DNA from: Auanema rhodensis
Lineage: Eukaryota > Nematoda > Chromadorea > Rhabditida > Rhabditidae
NCBI GenBank assembly: GCA_964057225.1
Contig: OZ059895.1
Coordinates: 15,367,001 to 15,431,000, forward strand
DNA length: 64,000 nucleotides
Reading direction: 5' to 3'
A program made the translations under genes and the position numbers. Numbering within the stretch: position 1 is the first letter of the stretch; each line of letters opens with the position of its first letter. Of the stretch, positions 58,474-64,000 are shown one piece after another. A model generated the notes under the pieces. It did no database searches, was not told the origin of the DNA, and saw only the letters and a program-made list of their open reading frames with translations.

Positions 58474-59328
58474 CCTCTCTGAACAAAATATTTCAGAAAC
58501 AAGCTCATAGTGAACATCTTCAATGGGAGTTACATATATCTTACAATTTTGTTTGTTATATTATTCGGATTATACTCTTTGATGTTTCAATCAGCTCTTA
58601 TATTTGAACCAAAAAGCGGTGTAGCATTTTGGGATCCTCTAATTTATGAAAATGCTTCATCTAAAGTAGACTTCAACACCTGAAATCATCGTTAATTGAA
58701 TGTATCATTTCAGTATTTCTCTCCTATTCTCTTCTTCAATAATACCATCGTTGTATCATTCAACAGCATCCTAAGTATCGTTCTATGTTTCAGAATTTCA
58801 AAGCAATTACAGCAGAACATTGGCTCAGTACTATATCGACGTCGTCAAGCAATGGTGAATTACACCAGTCTGAGCTTCAACCCTCTAACATACTATTTTC
58901 AGCTTTTCCTTCAATGTTTAGCTATAGTTAGTTTATGTAATTTTGTGGGTTTAGTTTATGATATCATATATATGTTTGATTGTCCACTGATTATTCAACA
59001 AATAGCTGGAAACTTTTACCATTTATCAACAAGTAGCATGATTCATCCAGCATTCCTCATCTTTTAATCTTTTGTTTAGGCTTACCTCCATATATATATT
59101 TGATTCTTAATCGTTCAATCCGTCTTGGAGTTATCAAAATGTTTTCAATATTCAAACCAACAACTATTTTTCCATTAAGTACTTGTATAATTCTATAAGT
59201 TTTATGATGATCCTTATTCAGATAATAAGACAACCTCAGTTTGGTCTAACCAACGTCCCCAAACAAATATTGAAAGAAATCATTTGAGTACAATTCTGTC
59301 AACTTCTAATAATAGAAATTACTCATGA
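57843..59328 (+). CDS. Seven-TM chemoreceptor, Srt-like (copy 2)
   Basis: Intact eight- or nine-exon gene. Exon 1 (57843-57898) ends at a gtttgatctctcc donor, as in all four copies. Blocks in order: MERLIRYGTITDDPLYNC, EMIAKALTEPAPIYGSGSC, LFMLCIKVMLEPPHIEHP, AYKIMIAISCCDMTGVVCNS, NFIYIAGMIGTSAWVTGSML, a VLIINRMVELKCTQ segment, KSGVAFWDPLIYENASSK, LYRRRQAM and LPPYIYLILNRSIRLGVIKM. The hydrophilic C-terminal tail ends NNRNYS, with stop at 59326-59328. Intron 6 differs in sequence from the near-identical intron of copies 1, 3 and 4. Family assignment rests on motif likeness only. Confidence 0.78.
58421..58480. repeat. (CT)n tract in chemoreceptor copy 2 intron
   Basis: About 55 bp of pure CT repeats just downstream of the cagtaagg donor, at the same intron position as in copy 1. 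Confidence 0.95.
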
Positions 59329-60362
59329 ATCTATAGCAATTATATTAACTAGTAATTTGAATATATGGATATACTTGTACACGTGCAATCTCATCACGTC
59401 AAACTTTTCATTTTGAAGATATGAAATGACGTAAAGCGGTTGGTTATTGAAATATTCATTTTATAACTTTTATTACAAAAAAAAGAAATTAATAATTCAA
59501 AAATTTTCATTTTTTTCTTTCAGAAAACTGAAAAGTTATAAGCCGAACGAAGTTCTAATGAAAGAAAACTCAACTAATCAAAGTGACAATCAATACTACA
59601 GCGAATGCGAAAGGATCAACCCTTCTTCAAATGTTATTTTTGGAAAAACAACAGAATATTTTAATTTTCATTGTTTACTAATTTTGTTTATTTGTAATTT
59701 TTTTAAAAATAAAATAAAAACATTATGTTGAACTCAAATCTTATAAATATTAGATTAGTAGTGATTTGTGGAACTGTTATATCATATATACAAAAATATT
59801 TCTATTTATATATAATATCATGATGAGTTGAAAGTAAAAATAAATTTAAATTAATAAAAATGTATTTATAATTGTTATTTTCATACGTAAATATCAAAAA
59901 TTCTAGTAGATAGACCCTAACTCAAAACAGGATATGATGAAGGTGGCAGAGGGTGGGGTAGACGGCGCTATATATACGCACAGCCATCAGAACTTATGCT
60001 CTATTGTTTTTGTGATAATATGCTTTTGATATTATCAAATACTAATCTATTTATTGAAAATATAACCTTGTTTTATATTTCTTGTAGCCATATAATACAA
60101 AAAGCTGTAGAATATTGTATGAGAACTAGCATACTCTACAAGGATTCATGACCATAAAACCAAACTTGAGTTGTATAAATAGTCAAATTCAACTTATTTC
60201 AGTTCATAATTTCAATTACAAATTAGAAATACCTATGTGGCAAGCAATATAATTAATGATCTCTGTTATATTATTTTAACTATTACGCTTTATTCACATA
60301 ATTTCTCTTTCTCCTTCTCCTTCTTCTTCATCTTCTTCCTTTTTTACAAAATCTTTCACAGA
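59329..60362. other. Spacer between chemoreceptors 2 and 3
   Basis: About 1 kb of AT-rich DNA. A minus-strand CAACCGCT octamer is at 59435-59442. A tttcag acceptor at 59518-59523 precedes an open stretch to 59731 that I could not connect to a gene. Confidence 0.5.
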
Positions 60363-61765
60363 ATGGAACGTCTTATCAGATATGGAACTATCACTGATGA
60401 TCCTCTCTATAACTGCAGGTTTGATCTCTCCTCTCTCCTTGTTCTTCATCAAAGCTTTTTTCAAGTGCTCAAACTGCAGAAATGATTGAGAAGACATATA
60501 CTGATCCTGACCCCATCTACGGTAGTTGCTGCTTCGGATTTGGTGTAATCAACCTGGTATTCCTCTCTCGTTTCTTGGTTTTTCCATTCAAATGACCTTC
60601 TCAGATTCTCTTCATGCTCTGTATCAAAGTCATGTTAGAACCAACTCACTTCATCTATCCAGCTTATAAGATTATGATTGCCATTTCATGTTGTGATATG
60701 CTTGGTATCGTCTACAACTGTCTTTCATTCGGTTAAGAGTTAACTCAAGTTTATCACTAAAATGTTTTTTTGAAGGTGTTATCTACTACTATGGATTAAG
60801 CTTCTGTGATTCTCCTAACTTCATCTACATATCTGGGATAATAGGTACCAGTGCTTGGGTTACAGGGGCGATGTTATCATCTCTCTTGATAATCAATCGA
60901 ATGGTTGAATTGAAATGTACCCAGTAAGGGCTCATAACCTTTTCTCTCTCTCTATTTTTCTCTCTTCCGCTTCTAACAACATACAATTACAGAAATAAGC
61001 TGTTACTAAAAATCTTCAATGGAGAGTACACTTCAATTGCTATTTTGCTGATTCTATTACCTGGCATATACTATTTTGTCTGTGAATCTTCTATGATACT
61101 TGATCGAAAAAGTGGATTAGCATTTTGGGATCCTCTAATTTATGAAAATGCTTCATCTAAAGTAGGTTTCATCATCATAAACTTGACAACCAATGTATAT
61201 CAAACACCTTTTAGTATTCAAGTTCAATGCTTGTGTTCAATAACACTGTAGTACTTTCCTGTAACAGCATATTGAGCATTATTCTCTGTTTCAACATCTC
61301 CAAACATTTGAAGGAAAATTTTGGTTCAATGATAGATCGACGTCGTCAACTGACGGTATGTATCATGACGTCAGCCTGGCTATTCAGCTTCTTCCTTTTC
61401 AGCTTTTCTTTCAATGTCTAGCCATAGTCAGTCTATGCAATATCTCAGCTTTAATATATGTATTTCATTTTTTCTTTGAATGTCCCTTCATCATCCAGAA
61501 AATAGCAGGAATGTTATATCATCTAGCTACTAGTAAAATGATTTCTCTTTCACATTCTATCTATAAATCCTTTTTGCAGATCTACCTCCATACATCTATT
61601 TGATTCTTAATCATTCGATCCGTCAAGGAATTTGCAAAATGATCGCAAGAAATGGTCCAAAATTCTATTTTTCAACCAGTAATTTTGACATCAATCATTC
61701 AAAACTCTAATAATGCTCTTTAAGGCTCAAAAATATCTTCAACTATGTCAAGCGGACATCTTTGA
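60363..61765 (+). CDS. Seven-TM chemoreceptor, Srt-like (copy 3)
   Basis: Intact copy. The first exon encodes the same MERLIRYGTITDDPLYNC start. Further blocks are EMIEKTYTDPDPIYGSCCF, EPTHFIYPAYKIMIAISCCD, YYYGLSFCDSPNFIYISGII, GTSAWVTGAMLSS, LDRKSGLAFWDPLIYENASS, FGSMIDRRRQLT and PPYIYLILNHSIRQGICKM. The last intron ends ttaag rather than ttcag. The final exon encodes a short serine-rich tail (SSKISSTMSSGHL) with stop at 61763-61765. The sequence before the ATG (tctttcacagaatgg) looks like a trans-splice acceptor and differs from that of copies 1 and 2. Confidence 0.78.
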
Positions 61766-62715
61766 ACAAATCCTATATCAATAAACTTTGATACGATCTT
61801 CCTAAAATGAAAATGTAATATTAACCAATATTAAGCTAATATTTCATAAATAAATGGTTTTTCTAATATTTTTTATAACGATAAACTGACTCATATATAC
61901 TGTTTCTGTATTACGGTATACACAAATTTTGTATTTTTACAGTTAGGATACAGTACAACTACAGTACAACTACAGTAAAATACAGTTACGGTATGCCATC
62001 CGCGCATTATCATTGGAGCGCGATTCTCAATCTAAAGTCATTCCAAAGATTACAGAGCAAACATCAAATATTGTAATTTATAAGAATTATTTAAAAGAAC
62101 ATATGGTTTTGATTATGAGATTTAGATTAATTAATAAATAAATAAATAGTTAAAAGAAAGAAATTGTATAGTGTTTCAATGGTATATCGAATGTAATGTG
62201 TACAAGCTTCACGAATCTGAAGAAGCTCACTTGAAGATAATTCTGCAATCTCTTTCCTATTATTTGAAAAAAGTTCATTTTTTTTACAATATCAATATAT
62301 CAAATATCATATGCTAGTTAATTATATGAAAATTATAATGAATTATGGAAATTTCGTAAATACATTAAAGCCAATTTTCAAATCTCATTTCATTCTTAAA
62401 TTAATAGTTAAAAAAAAATTTTTTAAGCTTTTAATCTCAATAAATCGTTTAAATTATTATGATGATAAGGATGTAATTAGTATTGTTCCCTTGTGTCTGC
62501 AAAGATACACTTCATTATATTTTCAAATGATAGCTTCTAGTTAGCTTATATTCTCACATCTATATACTTCAGAAATCATTTATAATATTTAAATTAAATA
62601 TTCTTTCTTTCTTTCTAATTCTTTTGTTATACTTTGCTTTTTCTATTTTAAATTTTTCTTTTTTTTTTTATTCAAATAGATAAAACAAAATTTTTTTTTG
62701 GAGATACTTCTCTGA
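61766..62715. other. Spacer between chemoreceptors 3 and 4, with small repeats
   Basis: About 950 bp. The stretch 61910-62022 has repeated TTACGGTAT, a short tandem array and a GC-rich 12-mer; the remainder is AT-rich. An open frame at 62311-62541 is lysine/isoleucine-rich and looks non-coding. Confidence 0.5.
61949..61990. repeat. 11-bp tandem repeat (tacagtacaac)
   Basis: Two perfect copies (61949-61959, 61960-61970) and two degenerate ones (61971-61990). TACAGTA-rich arrays are common in dispersed nematode repeats, including rolling-circle (Helitron-like) elements; assignment here is only suggestive. Confidence 0.6.
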
Positions 62716-64000
62716 ATGGAACGACTACTCTCATACGGAAATATTTTGAAACATCCTCTGTATAACTGCAGGTTTGATCTCTCCGTTCTACCTTTGTCAA
62801 CCTTTCACAATGCTTTCAAGTGCCCGTACTCCGGAAATTATTGAGAAGACATATACTGATCCTGATCCCACGTACGGCAGTTGCTGGTTTGTATTGGGTT
62901 TCTTCAACCTGGTACTCCTCTCTCGTTTCTTCGTTTTTCCATTCAAATGACCTTCTCAGATTCTCTTCATGCTCTGCGTCAAAGTCATGCTCGAACCAGC
63001 TCATTTCGTCTATCCAGCTTATAAGATTATGATTGTTATATCTCTCTATGATATGATTGGAACTGTTTACAATAGTCTCATATTCGGTATGAAGTTGCTC
63101 ACTTTCTGTTTTACCAACTTGTTTAAGGCGTTGTTTACTATTACGGTATAATCTTTTGTGATTTTCCAAACTTAATCTATATTGCTGGAGCTGTAGGCAC
63201 ATGTGCTTGGGTAACCAGCTCAATGCTTTCTTCCATTCTGATAATCAATCGAATGGTTGAATTGAAATGTACCCAGTAAGGAGTCATTCCTCACTAATTT
63301 ACCTGAGCTAAAACCATTCAGAAATAGACTGTGTGTCAACTTTTTTAATGGAAAATGCATCTATTTTACAATTTCATTAGTATTATCGGCTGGCCTGTAC
63401 TCACTGGTTTACCATCCACCCACATTACTTAATCCAAAAAGTGGCTTAGCATTCTGGGATCCACTAATTTATAACAATTTTTCGAATGAAGTAGGAAACA
63501 TCGTTAGAAAGTCTAATTCAATATCACTTCAGTATATCAATCCTATGCTTGTATTCAACAACACCGTTGTTGTATCATTTAACAGCATATTGAGCATTGT
63601 TCTCTGTTTTTACTTATCCAAAAAACTTGAACAAAACTTTGGTTCAATGATAGATCGACGTCGTCAACTGACGGTATGTAGCATGACGTCAGCCTGGCTA
63701 TTCAACTTCATCCTTTTCAGCTTTTCTTCCAATGTCTAGCCATAGTCAGTTTATGCAATATTGGAGCTATACTATACTTCATAAACTATTTCTTTCCATG
63801 TTATATCTTTGAGAAAATGGGTGAAATCATGTACCGACTCTGCACTAGTGAATTGATTCTTTTAAAAGTCGTTCATTCTTTGATAATGCTTACAGATCTA
63901 CCTCCATATATATATCTGATTCTTAATCGTTCAATTAGACAAGGAATCATCAAAATGTTAATAAAATATCCAAAATCATATCTTATGACAAGTATTTAAC
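62716..64000 (+). CDS. Seven-TM chemoreceptor, Srt-like (copy 4, 3' end outside window)
   Basis: The start MERLLSYGNILKHPLYNC is more diverged than in copies 1-3. Blocks follow in frame: EIIEKTYTDPDPTYGSCWF, EPAHFVYPAYKIMIVIS, YYYGIIFCDFPNLIYIAGAV, GTCAWVTSSMLSS, NPKSGLAFWDPLIYNNFSN, FGSMIDRRRQLT and PPYIYLILNRSIRQGIIKM. All visible splice sites are canonical. The last intron seems to begin at the very end of the window (gtatttaac), so the C-terminal tail is missing. The RRRQLT exon and following intron are identical to copy 1. Confidence 0.75.

Noticed and set aside
59447-59731. 94-residue plus-strand frame between receptors 2 and 3
   Set aside because: Has a tttcag inside it, but read in the phase of the receptor it stops after five codons; the rest is lysine/asparagine/phenylalanine-rich like random AT DNA.

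Overview
The window is nuclear DNA of a free-living-type (rhabditid) nematode. Introns are short (many 43-55 bp), AT-rich and end in tttcag or ttttag. Several start codons sit directly behind a splice acceptor, the mark of spliced-leader trans-splicing. The protein set and gene neighbourhoods resemble Caenorhabditis chromosome III: from memory, the R07E5, C27F2.8, F42G9.8/9 and T12A2 loci. Residue-level divergence means it need not be C. elegans. All gene models are my own reading of splice sites.

Layout. 1-2.6 kb: a pyrimidine-rich leader region, then a small single-pass membrane protein (+). 3.1-10.9 kb (-): five closely spaced genes read as one operon-like run, in transcription order tRNA-dihydrouridine synthase DUS4L, SWI/SNF core subunit snfc-5, exon-junction protein rnp-4/Y14, mitochondrial peroxiredoxin prdx-3 and the G-patch splicing factor GPATCH1. 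13.1-20.2 kb (+): TMEM131, the secretory-pathway collagen-assembly factor. 20.6-22.2 kb (-): tyrosylprotein sulfotransferase. 23.4-33.9 kb (-): ptl-1, the nematode tau/MAP2/MAP4 homologue, with long introns rich in GA/CT microsatellites. 35.2-38.2 kb (-): stt-3, the catalytic subunit of oligosaccharyltransferase, divergent from gen-1 (Holliday-junction nuclease, 38.8-40.7 kb, +). Then SPF27/BCAS2 (41.2-42.2 kb, +) and an extended synaptotagmin (44.0-50.8 kb, +) with two alternative C-termini.

51-53 kb (-) holds a tandem pair of small secreted proteins with matching three-exon structure and TATA boxes. 55-64 kb (+) is a tandem array of four seven-transmembrane chemoreceptor genes that look like the Srt family. 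The fourth is cut by the window edge; the first has lost a normal splice acceptor.

The most unusual signal not explained by genes is an octamer, CAACCGCT. It occurs nine times in non-coding DNA across the whole window, well above my rough expectation. Other points are mosaic identity including introns among the chemoreceptors, a CCACGTG cluster in a sulfotransferase intron, and a tau-repeat array cut into in-phase 90-bp exons. I see no CRISPR array, tRNA or rRNA, and no intact transposon with a transposase gene.
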